From positions 1 to 25,722 of the forward strand of contig DASZYT010000023.1 of assembly GCA_035545275.1 (NCBI GenBank): a DNA stretch of 25,722 bases. The letters run 5' to 3'. The notes under the pieces are model-generated. The model saw only the letters and a list, made by a program, of their open reading frames with translations. It was not told where the DNA came from and ran no database searches. The position numbers were made by a program, and so were the translations under genes. The DNA comes from DASZYT01 sp035545275. Its GTDB lineage: Bacteria; Patescibacteriota; Saccharimonadia; Saccharimonadales; UBA4665. Below, in pieces: positions 8,165 to 14,367 of the stretch (positions are counted from its first letter, which is position 1; each line of letters starts with the position of its first letter).

Positions 8165-8647
8165 CTAGGGCAGAGGTTCATAGGGGACGTGGCACATGCC
8201 CCGGCCGGTGCGTTCGGTGAATTTTTGGTGTTCGGGTTCAGCTTCATAAAACGGGCCGGCTTGTTCAAGCTGAGTCACAATAGGCTTATCGAAGTTCTTT
8301 TGCACCCCACGCATTACTTTTTCGGCGATTTCCTTTTGCTCGTCGGTAATATAAAAAATGGCCGAGCGGTAGTTATCACCAATGTCCGGCCCTTGCCGAT
8401 TCAGTTGTGTCGGATCGTGCAAACGGAAAAAGTGCCTGCAGAGCGTCTCAAAGCTAACTAACGAGTCGTCAAACTCAAGCAACACCGCCTCGGCGTGACC
8501 GGTGGTGTGCGTGCACACTTCTTCGTAGGTCGGGTTTTCGGTCGTACCGCCTATATAGCCTACAATGGTGTTCGTTACACCAGGCACTTGGTCAAAATAA
8601 TACTGCACTCCCCAAAAGCACCCGGCCGCAAAGATAGCTTGCTCCAT
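8165..8647 (-). CDS. msrA: Peptide-methionine (S)-S-oxide reductase MsrA
   Basis: Reduces methionine-S-sulfoxide in oxidised proteins. The 160 residues begin MEQAIFAAGCFWG, with the catalytic Cys in GCFWG at residues 10-14. HDPTQLNRQGPDIGDNYRSA is the other hallmark, and EPEHQKF replaces the usual EDYHQ.Y stretch near the end. A Cys in GRGMCHVPYE close to the C-terminus may be the resolving cysteine. The start at 8647 is preceded by GGGAGGGA at good Shine-Dalgarno spacing; an upstream in-frame start at 8668 is less likely. Its first 34 bp, including the start codon, recur at 8755-8788. The heliorhodopsin-like gene follows 17 nt downstream. Confidence 0.96.
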   Translation of the reverse strand: MEQAIFAAGCFWGVQYYFDQVPGVTNTIVGYIGGTTENPTYEEVCTHTTGHAEAVLLEFDDSLVSFETLCRHFFRLHDPTQLNRQGPDIGDNYRSAIFYITDEQKEIAEKVMRGVQKNFDKPIVTQLEQAGPFYEAEPEHQKFTERTGRGMCHVPYEPLP

Positions 8648-8788
8648 ACTACAATCCCTCCCGTGCAATTAGGAAAAGAGCAGCCCGAGGAGCGAATTCA
8701 TTTCGCTCTCGGCGCGATGAGAAAAACGTAGTTTGTCTCATGAGGCAAAGCCGCAAGCACCCGGCCGCAAAGATAGCTTGCTCCATAC
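8616..8788. repeat. 34-bp direct repeat flanking a 105-bp hairpin-rich stretch at the msrA start
   Basis: Positions 8616-8649 and 8755-8788 are identical 34-mers, 139 bp apart. Each covers the first ten codons of msrA, the start codon and two bases beyond. The intervening 105 bp (8650-8754) contain a strong hairpin (8690-8696/8702-8708, extended outward with a one-base bulge) and a second one pairing ATGAGA with TCTCAT (about 8716-8741). Read on the minus strand, the right-hand copy follows the permease stop and AGGAG directly, as a normal operon junction would. The pattern is like insertion of a small element with duplication of the target. Confidence 0.8.
8649..8786 (-). pseudogene. Short decoy frame: duplicated msrA start, truncated
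   Basis: The right-hand copy of the msrA start has its own AGAGGAG site and ATG at 8786. It encodes MEQAIFAAGC exactly like MsrA, then runs into unrelated Arg-rich sequence and stops after 45 residues at 8649-8651, one base before the real msrA start codon. It is best read as a start remnant left by the 105-bp interruption. Ribosomes may still use it and re-initiate at msrA, making it an unplanned upstream ORF. No independent protein function is suggested. Confidence 0.55.
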
Positions 8789-8798
8789 GGTAACTCCT

Positions 8799-9593
8799 CT
8801 AGCCGATATCACGCCGGCGAAAGCCGATAAACGCAATAAAGCCCAGTACCAGTATAACGCCGCCAAAGGCAGCTGCGTACCACCAGTTGTAGGTGCCACT
8901 CATAACGGCTGCCGGCTGATAGTAGTGAAATGGCAACACTTTAGCCGGCCACGCCAGCCAATGTACCACCCCAGCGAGCGAACTAATAAGATAACTCCCG
9001 AATGCTATGAGTGTGGCCGCACCAAGGCTCAGCAAGCGCCCGGCACGACCCATAGCATTAAGCATGAAAGCCACGCTCCCAAACAGCAGGCTCAAAAGTG
9101 CTGCCAGACTTGTGGCTTCTGCCAGCCGCCCCCACGAGATGCCTAGTTTGACGGCCTCAGCGCATACCACAGTAATGGCAATCGAAAACACGGTAATAAT
9201 GGCGAGCTCCACAATGGCCACGACGGCTTTGCCAAACAGCAGCCGACCGCGCGACACCGGGCGACTCAGTAGCAGTTCCAAGGTACCGCTCTGCTCTTCT
9301 TTACTAATAAGTGAGCTGCCCATACCGATGGTCAAAATACTCAAAAGTAGCGGCAGTAGCAGGTAAAACCACTGCGAACTCATATAGCCCTCGGGCGAGA
9401 AGAAATCGGTTGTATCGGTGATAAGCGATTTGGCAGCCGCTGGAATATTATTGAGCGTGCTGTCGAGCTGGCTTTGGTTACGAAACGTAGGATATACCAG
9501 TACGATTAGCGCAATAGTCAGCCCAATGCCTACAATCCACCAGAAAATTGACCACTTGCGTTCTAGTAATCCCCACTTCACCACCGGCCTCAT
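8799..9593 (-). CDS. ABC-2 type transporter permease
   Basis: The 264-residue membrane subunit of an ABC exporter. An N-terminal helix (about 14-34) is followed by an extracellular stretch to about residue 70, then five hydrophobic segments (about 76-94, 122-146, 160-178, 183-205 and 236-258). The cytoplasmic coupling signature SKEEQSGTLELLLSRPVSRG (about 97-116) is typical of ABC-2 permeases. It ends in a short basic cytoplasmic tail. The start at 9593 overlaps the stop of the ATPase gene as ATGA, so the two subunits are translationally coupled. The substrate is unknown; drugs, lipids or peptides are possible for this family. Confidence 0.92.
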   Translation of the reverse strand: MRPVVKWGLLERKWSIFWWIVGIGLTIALIVLVYPTFRNQSQLDSTLNNIPAAAKSLITDTTDFFSPEGYMSSQWFYLLLPLLLSILTIGMGSSLISKEEQSGTLELLLSRPVSRGRLLFGKAVVAIVELAIITVFSIAITVVCAEAVKLGISWGRLAEATSLAALLSLLFGSVAFMLNAMGRAGRLLSLGAATLIAFGSYLISSLAGVVHWLAWPAKVLPFHYYQPAAVMSGTYNWWYAAAFGGVILVLGFIAFIGFRRRDIG

Positions 9594-10492
9594 CGCTCTG
9601 TCTCCTTTTGCTCATAAAAGTGCAGGAATTCTTCCTCGAGGTTGACCTCTGGTTTGTCAAGCCGCTTGACCCGCGAGCGCGCCAACACCTGCAGCAAAGG
9701 CCGCAAATCACCCTGTACGTGCACCGTTATGCGGTTGGGCGCCAGCGATTTCACTGTCAGATGCTTCACGTGTTGCAGATCGGCCAGTGGTGCTGTGTCG
9801 GCAAAGGTAATATCAAACGTCTGTGCGGCCGTCGCCGTCAGGTCGGCAATGGACTGCTCTGCCACCAGCTTACCCTCACGGATAAAGCCCACGCGGTCGC
9901 ACATGCGCTGCACTTCCGCCATATTGTGACTACTGACAAAAACCGCGGCACCACGGGTTTTGGCGGTTTTTACTTCCTTATAAAATGCTTCCTGCATAAG
10001 CGGATCAAGCCCGCTAGTGGGTTCATCCAAGATCAAAACAGCCGGCTCATGCATAAATGCCTGTATAACACCTATCTTCTGCCGATTGCCTTTGGAAAGT
10101 TCACTGAGTGGCCGATTAAGGTCAGCATGAAAAACTTCGACAAGGTGTTTTAGGTACTCTCGATGTTTGGGCGGCTGAAGTGCAGCCATATATTTCAAGA
10201 AGTGCCGACCGGTCATCTTACGATATAAGGCCACTTCACCAGCCAAATACCCTACGTCGCGCTTCACCGCCACCGAATCTTTTACAATGTCATTGCCCAT
10301 AATGGCGGCAGAGCCGCGCGTAGGCTGGATGAAGTTCAGGAGCGTCCGGATAGTCGTAGATTTACCAGCACCATTGGCCCCCAAGAAGCCATAGACCTCG
10401 CCCGGCTCTACTTTGAGCGACAAATTGGTCAGTGCATAGGTTTTGGCGCCAGAGTAGCGCTTTGATAGTTCGACAGTCTCAATCGCAGCCAT
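9590..10492 (-). CDS. ABC transporter ATP-binding protein (ABC-2 exporter)
   Basis: The 300-residue ATPase powers the permease encoded directly downstream. It shows Walker A GANGAGKST (38-46), a degenerate signature ELSKGNRQKIG (131-141), Walker B VLILDEPTSGLDP (152-164) and the switch histidine in VSSHN. The LSKGNRQK form of the signature is usual in the CcmA/drug-export subfamily. A C-terminal domain after about residue 215 ends in a Glu-rich stretch. The chosen ATG at 10492 lies 8 nt after TATACT with an extended TGC, and has no Shine-Dalgarno. A GTG two codons upstream would fall only 2 nt after the -10 box and is unlikely. Confidence 0.94.
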   Translation of the reverse strand: MAAIETVELSKRYSGAKTYALTNLSLKVEPGEVYGFLGANGAGKSTTIRTLLNFIQPTRGSAAIMGNDIVKDSVAVKRDVGYLAGEVALYRKMTGRHFLKYMAALQPPKHREYLKHLVEVFHADLNRPLSELSKGNRQKIGVIQAFMHEPAVLILDEPTSGLDPLMQEAFYKEVKTAKTRGAAVFVSSHNMAEVQRMCDRVGFIREGKLVAEQSIADLTATAAQTFDITFADTAPLADLQHVKHLTVKSLAPNRITVHVQGDLRPLLQVLARSRVKRLDKPEVNLEEEFLHFYEQKETER

Positions 10493-10500
10493 ACACACCC

Positions 10501-10529
10501 AGTATAGCAGAACGCTTATGCTTATTCAG
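10501..10529 (-). promoter_or_regulatory. Extended -10 promoter of the ABC exporter genes
   Basis: TGC-TATACT occupies 10501-10509, with a weak CTGAAT -35 match 17 nt upstream (10524-10529). The -10 box ends 8 nt before the ATG at 10492, so the transcript would start at or within two bases of the start codon. It overlaps the 3' end of the DUF427 gene. Confidence 0.55.
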
Positions 10530-10824
10530 TGACGGTCACGTCGCGCCAAAAGGCAACGTAGTTACTGAAATCCTTTTTGACAATATCGATGGCGCTGGGC
10601 TTTGGTTCGGGATAGCTCCAGGCGCTGTCCTTACTCCATTGCTCGCCCTCACCAACGTCAAAATACTGGCACTCGCCCTTCCACGGGCAGGTGTATGGCG
10701 TATCGCTTTTGCGCAAAAAATCTTGCTTGACCGCAGACGGCGGAAAGTACCAGTTTTGCTCGATATAAATCAGGTCGTCCTTATCAGCCTCGGCGATTAC
10801 CTTGTCTTTCCAGATAGCTTTCAT
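10522..10824 (-). CDS. DUF427 family protein
   Basis: The 100-residue protein matches the DUF427 pattern: MKAIWKDKVIAEADKDDLIY, then NWYFPPSAVK, a TCPWKGECQYF core, SKDSAWSYPEPK and a YVAFWRDVTV ending. The family has a small beta fold and no settled enzymatic role. A longer frame to 10857 exists, but AAGGAG lies 7 nt before the ATG at 10824, which also gives the conserved MKAIW start. It begins one base after the MscS stop, and its ribosome-binding site lies inside the last MscS codons, so the pair is likely coupled. Confidence 0.93.
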   Translation of the reverse strand: MKAIWKDKVIAEADKDDLIYIEQNWYFPPSAVKQDFLRKSDTPYTCPWKGECQYFDVGEGEQWSKDSAWSYPEPKPSAIDIVKKDFSNYVAFWRDVTVTE

Positions 10825-10825
10825 G

Positions 10826-11716
10826 TTATTTCTCCTTTCGTTTAGGTTTCGCTTCATGAATTACGCGCTGCGGCAGCGGGATGTCAATGCCTGCCTCGTC
10901 GAACGCCCTTTTGATACGGCGGCGGAAGTCACCGGCAATATCCCACTGGCGGGCCGGCTTTACCTTGCCCAGACTCTTGAGAATAATCGATGAATCGGCA
11001 AACTGGTCTAAGCGCAAAAATTGGATGGGCTCAATGATGTCGTGCTTCCACTTGTCTTCGCCCGCCTGCTCCATGCCCACTTTGTTGATGACCGCCTCGG
11101 CCTTGTCGATGTCGGTGTCATATCCCACACCCACGTCGACATTTACATTGGCAAACTTGATGGACAGATTGGTAATGACGCCGGGCTCGCCGTTGCGCAC
11201 CACGTGCAGGTTGCCATCTAGGTCACGTAAACGTGTGATGCGGATAGAAATCTCTTCTACAACCCCGGCTACTCCTGCCCCGGTGGTACCCCCACTCAGG
11301 CTCACGATATCTCCCACGCGGTATTGGTTTTCTAGGATAACAAAGATTCCGGCCAGATAATCGCGGATGGTGTTTTGGGCGCCAAAGCCCACTAGCACTC
11401 CCACGAGCCCGGCACCGGTGGCCAGGGCTGCAACATTTACACTCAAGTCACTTAAAATGACAAGGATACCGATGATCCAAAGTGCCGCCGCCACAGCCGT
11501 ACGGAATATATTGATGAGCGTATCTTCACGCTTGCGCTCCTCGCTCTGTGTCTCATAGCGATTGCTGCGTATCGCCCGGCGGACGATAACCTCTATGGTC
11601 CGACGGCTCGCCATCTGCACTATGATTACAACGGCGATCGTGAGCGCGACGCGTACCCATGCATTGTCAAACACGCTGCTGGCCGCACCATTAATGGAAG
11701 CTAGAACTTGAGCCAT
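10826..11716 (-). CDS. MscS-family small-conductance mechanosensitive channel
   Basis: This channel opens under membrane tension and relieves osmotic shock. The 296 residues show helices at about 20-36, 72-90 and a pore-lining helix in GLVGVLVGFGAQNTIRDY (about 103-120) with the Gly/Ala pattern of MscS TM3. Then follow the beta domain (YRVGDIVSL, VVEEISIRITRLRDLDGN) and the alpha/beta cytoplasmic domain. The C-terminal tail is basic. Two in-frame ATGs lie six bases apart; AGAGG stands 3 nt before the first and 9 nt before the second, so 11716 is preferred over 11722. A small membrane protein gene precedes it and DUF427 follows. Confidence 0.94.
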   Translation of the reverse strand: MAQVLASINGAASSVFDNAWVRVALTIAVVIIVQMASRRTIEVIVRRAIRSNRYETQSEERKREDTLINIFRTAVAAALWIIGILVILSDLSVNVAALATGAGLVGVLVGFGAQNTIRDYLAGIFVILENQYRVGDIVSLSGGTTGAGVAGVVEEISIRITRLRDLDGNLHVVRNGEPGVITNLSIKFANVNVDVGVGYDTDIDKAEAVINKVGMEQAGEDKWKHDIIEPIQFLRLDQFADSSIILKSLGKVKPARQWDIAGDFRRRIKRAFDEAGIDIPLPQRVIHEAKPKRKEK

Positions 11717-11764
11717 ATACATATACCTCTACCTTATAAAAATTGCCTGGACGATGCAAACCAC

Positions 11765-12007
11765 TCACGACAAGACACCGCGCAAGCGTAAATACAGACA
11801 TACGAGCGCAGCAAGCAGACCCATGACACCTAACACCTTACGGAACCAGTTCACGCCACTCTGCACTTCCTGCCATGCCCACACTGTCAAACTGACGGCA
11901 AACACGGTGAACCCCGCATCAGCCAGCCAACCGGTGGCAAAAATATACGCTACTACTGATACAAAAGCTGTCAGGATAGATTTGTTTGGCCGCTGGTACA
12001 AAACCAC
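11765..12007 (-). CDS. Small three-helix membrane protein, unknown
   Basis: An 80-residue, strongly hydrophobic protein with segments at about 11-27, 29-46 and 56-75. It starts with a short YQRPNKS polar stretch and has an Arg-rich C-terminal end. The start codon is GTG at 12007, three bases after the stop of the flavin reductase gene, so coupling is likely. I do not recognise the family. The start is uncertain because GTG and TTG codons occur close together. Confidence 0.65.
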   Translation of the reverse strand: MVLYQRPNKSILTAFVSVVAYIFATGWLADAGFTVFAVSLTVWAWQEVQSGVNWFRKVLGVMGLLAALVCLYLRLRGVLS

Positions 12008-12010
12008 TAG

Positions 12011-12568
12011 CTAGGCCCGACCCTGCTTCAAAATTCTGGCGAACCATAGCAGCTCGTCGTAGAGCTTGCTCAAGTTGCGCTCGTAGCGCTCGCGAAACTC
12101 GTCTTTTATAGCACCCTGCTCATCAAAGATATCCTGCACACGCGGAAAGTAGACGTCCCAACTCATCACCACCAGCCCGGTTTCACGCACCGCCGGCACG
12201 AGTGACTCGATGGCACGTGTACCACCCCAGTTGCCGTCACTCACACCCGCAAACGCCACCGGCTTGTGGTTATACAACTGCAACTCACTGTCGAGCATTC
12301 GCTTGAGACTGCCCGGAAAGCTATGGTTGTATTCGGGGGTTACGATAAAGAAAGCGTCTGCCCTACGCACAATATCGGTGTAGCGCGGGTCTTTGCCCTC
12401 CGGGTCATTACCATCCCCTGGAAAATTAAACTCCTTCGGATCCACAAATATGATTTCTACGCCTTCCAGTTTGCTGCCAAAATCGGCCACGTAGTGTGCT
12501 GCCACAATTGAGCGCCGCTGCGCCCGGATAGTCCCGGCCAACACCGCGATAGTTATCGTTTCGTCCAT
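12011..12568 (-). CDS. NADPH-dependent FMN reductase-like flavoprotein
   Basis: The 185-residue protein has the flavodoxin-like fold of the NADPH-dependent FMN/azo reductase family. It opens ITIAVLAGTIRAQRRS, the phosphate-binding loop for FMN, and has FFIVTPEYNHSFPGSLKRML, the classic PEYN.S.P..LK signature. Members pass electrons from NAD(P)H to flavin, quinones or other acceptors. The start at 12568 follows TATGCT by 6 nt; the AGAGG next to it is too close to act as a ribosome-binding site. An intrinsic terminator and a candidate small RNA gene lie immediately upstream, so the gene may be expressed from its own promoter or by read-through. Confidence 0.92.
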   Translation of the reverse strand: MDETITIAVLAGTIRAQRRSIVAAHYVADFGSKLEGVEIIFVDPKEFNFPGDGNDPEGKDPRYTDIVRRADAFFIVTPEYNHSFPGSLKRMLDSELQLYNHKPVAFAGVSDGNWGGTRAIESLVPAVRETGLVVMSWDVYFPRVQDIFDEQGAIKDEFRERYERNLSKLYDELLWFARILKQGRA

Positions 12569-12597
12569 CCTCTAAGCATACGGCAATTACATCCAAA

Positions 12598-12631
12598 ACA
12601 AAAAGGAGCCGTTTGACGGGCTCCTTTTTGT
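12598..12631. terminator. Bidirectional intrinsic terminator
   Basis: A perfect 13-bp stem (12598-12610 with 12619-12631) with an 8-nt loop, GC-rich near the loop and flanked by an A-run on one side and a T-run on the other. On the minus strand the stem ends in a T-run, so it should stop transcripts coming from the small RNA promoter or from the metallopeptidase gene. Confidence 0.9.
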
Positions 12632-12679
12632 CGGTCGGCGACCCGAGGGTCGCGTTCCGGTGCCACCTCACGATGGCAC
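12598..12679 (-). ncRNA. Candidate small RNA or attenuator leader
   Basis: A promoter ending at 12685 predicts a transcript starting near 12677-12679 and ending at the terminator, about 80 nt long. It folds as three consecutive perfect stems: 12660-12665/12674-12679 (6 bp), 12638-12644/12647-12653 (7 bp, effectively a CUCG tetraloop) and the 13-bp terminator stem. No ORF of note is present. It could be a free small RNA or a leader that attenuates the flavin reductase gene. The string GGTGGCACCG recalls a T-box core, but there is no room for a specifier stem and the downstream gene is not an amino-acid gene. The family is unknown. Confidence 0.5.
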
Positions 12680-12684
12680 GTATC

Positions 12685-12714
12685 ACTATAGGCTTATGCC
12701 GATTCGCTTGTCAA
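12685..12714 (-). promoter_or_regulatory. Strong sigma-70-type promoter upstream of the candidate small RNA
   Basis: A perfect TTGACA (12709-12714), an 18-nt spacer and TATAGT (12685-12690). It is the best -35 match noticed in the window. It lies in a gene-free stretch and faces the terminator at 12598-12631, with no start codon and ribosome site in between. Confidence 0.65.
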
Positions 12715-12766
12715 ACACATTTTAATATTTCATAACATGCTCATGCTTACTTCTGTGGATAAGTAA

Positions 12767-13147
12767 TTACTGCCAGTTGCGTTCAATCTGATGAATGCGG
12801 TCGTGGTCTAGCCCGTAGTAATGGCCAATTTCGTGCCAGAGAGTGTGCTTTATGGCCGCCTTCAGCTGCTCCCTGCTTCGCACCACACTGCAAAGCGGGT
12901 TTTTGAAGACGGTAATTTTATCGGGAAACACCTTTGTCTCACCCTGCCGTTCCGACAGCGGCACGCCCTCGTACAAGCCAAACAGCGTCTGGTCATTGCG
13001 TAGCTGCAGCTTTAGGCGCTGCTCCGGTGTAGGGTCGTACTCATACAATAGCGCGACATTCTTGAGCGACGCCGTTTGATTATTCGGCAACTCGTCAAAC
13101 GCCTCGTTGATGAGGTCTTGGAATTCTTCGTCGGTAATCTCGAGCAC
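12767..13147 (-). CDS. Small zincin-type metallopeptidase family protein
   Basis: The 126-residue protein ends with a zinc-protease motif, WHEIGHYYGLDH: His105, Glu106, His109 and a third ligand at His115 (or Asp114). It has no signal peptide and no other domain, matching the minimal MMP-like metallopeptidase family (PF06262). The region before the motif has the family's regular strands (KITVFKNPL). The start codon is GTG at 13147, placed 7 nt after an extended -10 (TGC-TAGAAT, 13155-13163) with no Shine-Dalgarno, another leaderless candidate. Physiological substrates are not known. Confidence 0.9.
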   Translation of the reverse strand: MLEITDEEFQDLINEAFDELPNNQTASLKNVALLYEYDPTPEQRLKLQLRNDQTLFGLYEGVPLSERQGETKVFPDKITVFKNPLCSVVRSREQLKAAIKHTLWHEIGHYYGLDHDRIHQIERNWQ

Positions 13148-13167
13148 GCTTATGATTCTAGCAGCCC

Positions 13168-14295
13168 TTATTCACTCGCGCCATAGACGGGCTTTTTAAA
13201 TGACCGGGCAATCAGCAGACCAAGTGAACCGAGCCCAAATATCACCGTAGCAAACCACGATACAAAGCCCACAAAAGGTATGGCACCCACCCCCACAATC
13301 AGCACCACTCCCAGCAGAGCAGCCAAAAAGATGTTGGCTTTTGCGCCCAGTATCCATCGCCCTACGAAAAATGCAAAGAACGGTGCCGAAAGTAGCATTA
13401 GTATCACCCACGTCAGCCCCAGTACAGCTGCCACCGGTATGCCAATAGCCGTTATCACAAACAGGATGGTTAGAATAGGTACACCAATGAGCACCAGTAG
13501 GCCCACACCAAATGTTTGTAGCGGTTTTGCCAGAGTGGTAGTGGCAGACGAACGCAGCAGCCGCGGCACTGTCAGCGCAAGAATAAGCGCGAAGAACAAC
13601 AGCGTTACGCCCATCCACCAAAACACAGCCCAGTTGCGATGATGTTCATGCTTCGGAGGAGTGTGGCGCGTGATGGCACCTAGTACTTGGGCATGAGCGT
13701 TCTTAGAAAGCGTGTTGTTACTGGTATACGATAGGTTGCCAGCGATGACGGCGCCACTCTCAAGCGAGAAGTCCTGCACGGTACCGGTGACGTCCCTGCC
13801 CACCTTGTTGTCGATGCTCACCGTTTGAGCAGCCAGTGCAATATCGCGGCCCACGGCACCCAGCACTTCGCTGTCGCTGCCGGCCAGACTTAGGTCGCGG
13901 CCCACTTTAGCGTGACTATCAAGCGTGAACGTCTGTGCCGCAACAGAGGCGCTACCCGACACTTGCCCACTAACCGTCACAGTTTGGCCCACGAGCCGCA
14001 CATTGCCATCAACAGTTCCACTGACTGATACCGTCTGGCCGGCACACAACACATCGCCATGTACCGTACCACTGATATGCACGTCTTGCCCGGCACAAAA
14101 TATATCGCCGTTTACATCGGCGGCGATGTTTATGTTGCGACCAGCCACATACACACTGCTATCAACTTTTTGGGAGGAGCTGAGGTCTACATGCGTTCCC
14201 ACATGAAAGGCGTTGGCACTCGTCAAACCCTTGACGCCCACTATTACCGCCACAATAACTAACCCGGCGAGCAACACAAATCGCAGTTTACGCAT
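13168..14295 (-). CDS. Secreted bactofilin-like beta-helix protein with C-terminal membrane domain
   Basis: A 375-residue protein in three parts. Residues 1-29 look like a signal peptide (basic start, hydrophobic core, SANA before the cut). Residues about 35-205 are regular repeats with the phase of bactofilin or polymer-forming proteins: VDGNVRLVGQTVTVSG, VNGDIFCAGQDVHISG and similar units, with two lone cysteines, Cys67 and Cys84. A His-rich hinge (HTPPKHEHHR, 211-220) leads to about four membrane helices and a basic tail. Bactofilins are normally cytosolic, so the signal peptide and membrane domain place this one at the cell surface or extracytoplasmic face. GGAGGGG lies 5 nt before the ATG. 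The metallopeptidase gene follows 20 nt downstream. Confidence 0.82.
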   Translation of the reverse strand: MRKLRFVLLAGLVIVAVIVGVKGLTSANAFHVGTHVDLSSSQKVDSSVYVAGRNINIAADVNGDIFCAGQDVHISGTVHGDVLCAGQTVSVSGTVDGNVRLVGQTVTVSGQVSGSASVAAQTFTLDSHAKVGRDLSLAGSDSEVLGAVGRDIALAAQTVSIDNKVGRDVTGTVQDFSLESGAVIAGNLSYTSNNTLSKNAHAQVLGAITRHTPPKHEHHRNWAVFWWMGVTLLFFALILALTVPRLLRSSATTTLAKPLQTFGVGLLVLIGVPILTILFVITAIGIPVAAVLGLTWVILMLLSAPFFAFFVGRWILGAKANIFLAALLGVVLIVGVGAIPFVGFVSWFATVIFGLGSLGLLIARSFKKPVYGASE

Positions 14296-14367
14296 ATTCC
14301 CCTCCAGTCTTATGCGAGCATCGTACTACAAAGCGATGAGTTTTGCTGTGAGAGTCAGCACAAGAGT

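Noticed and set aside
12631..12690. T-box riboswitch suggested by GGTGGCACCG next to a terminator
   Set aside because: The promoter lies only about a dozen bases upstream, leaving no room for the specifier stem, and the downstream gene is a flavin reductase.
13196..13621. 141-codon minus-strand frame within the bactofilin-like gene
   Set aside because: It is another frame of the same strand, odd in composition (Cys and Gly-rich), and conflicts with clear membrane helices in the main frame.
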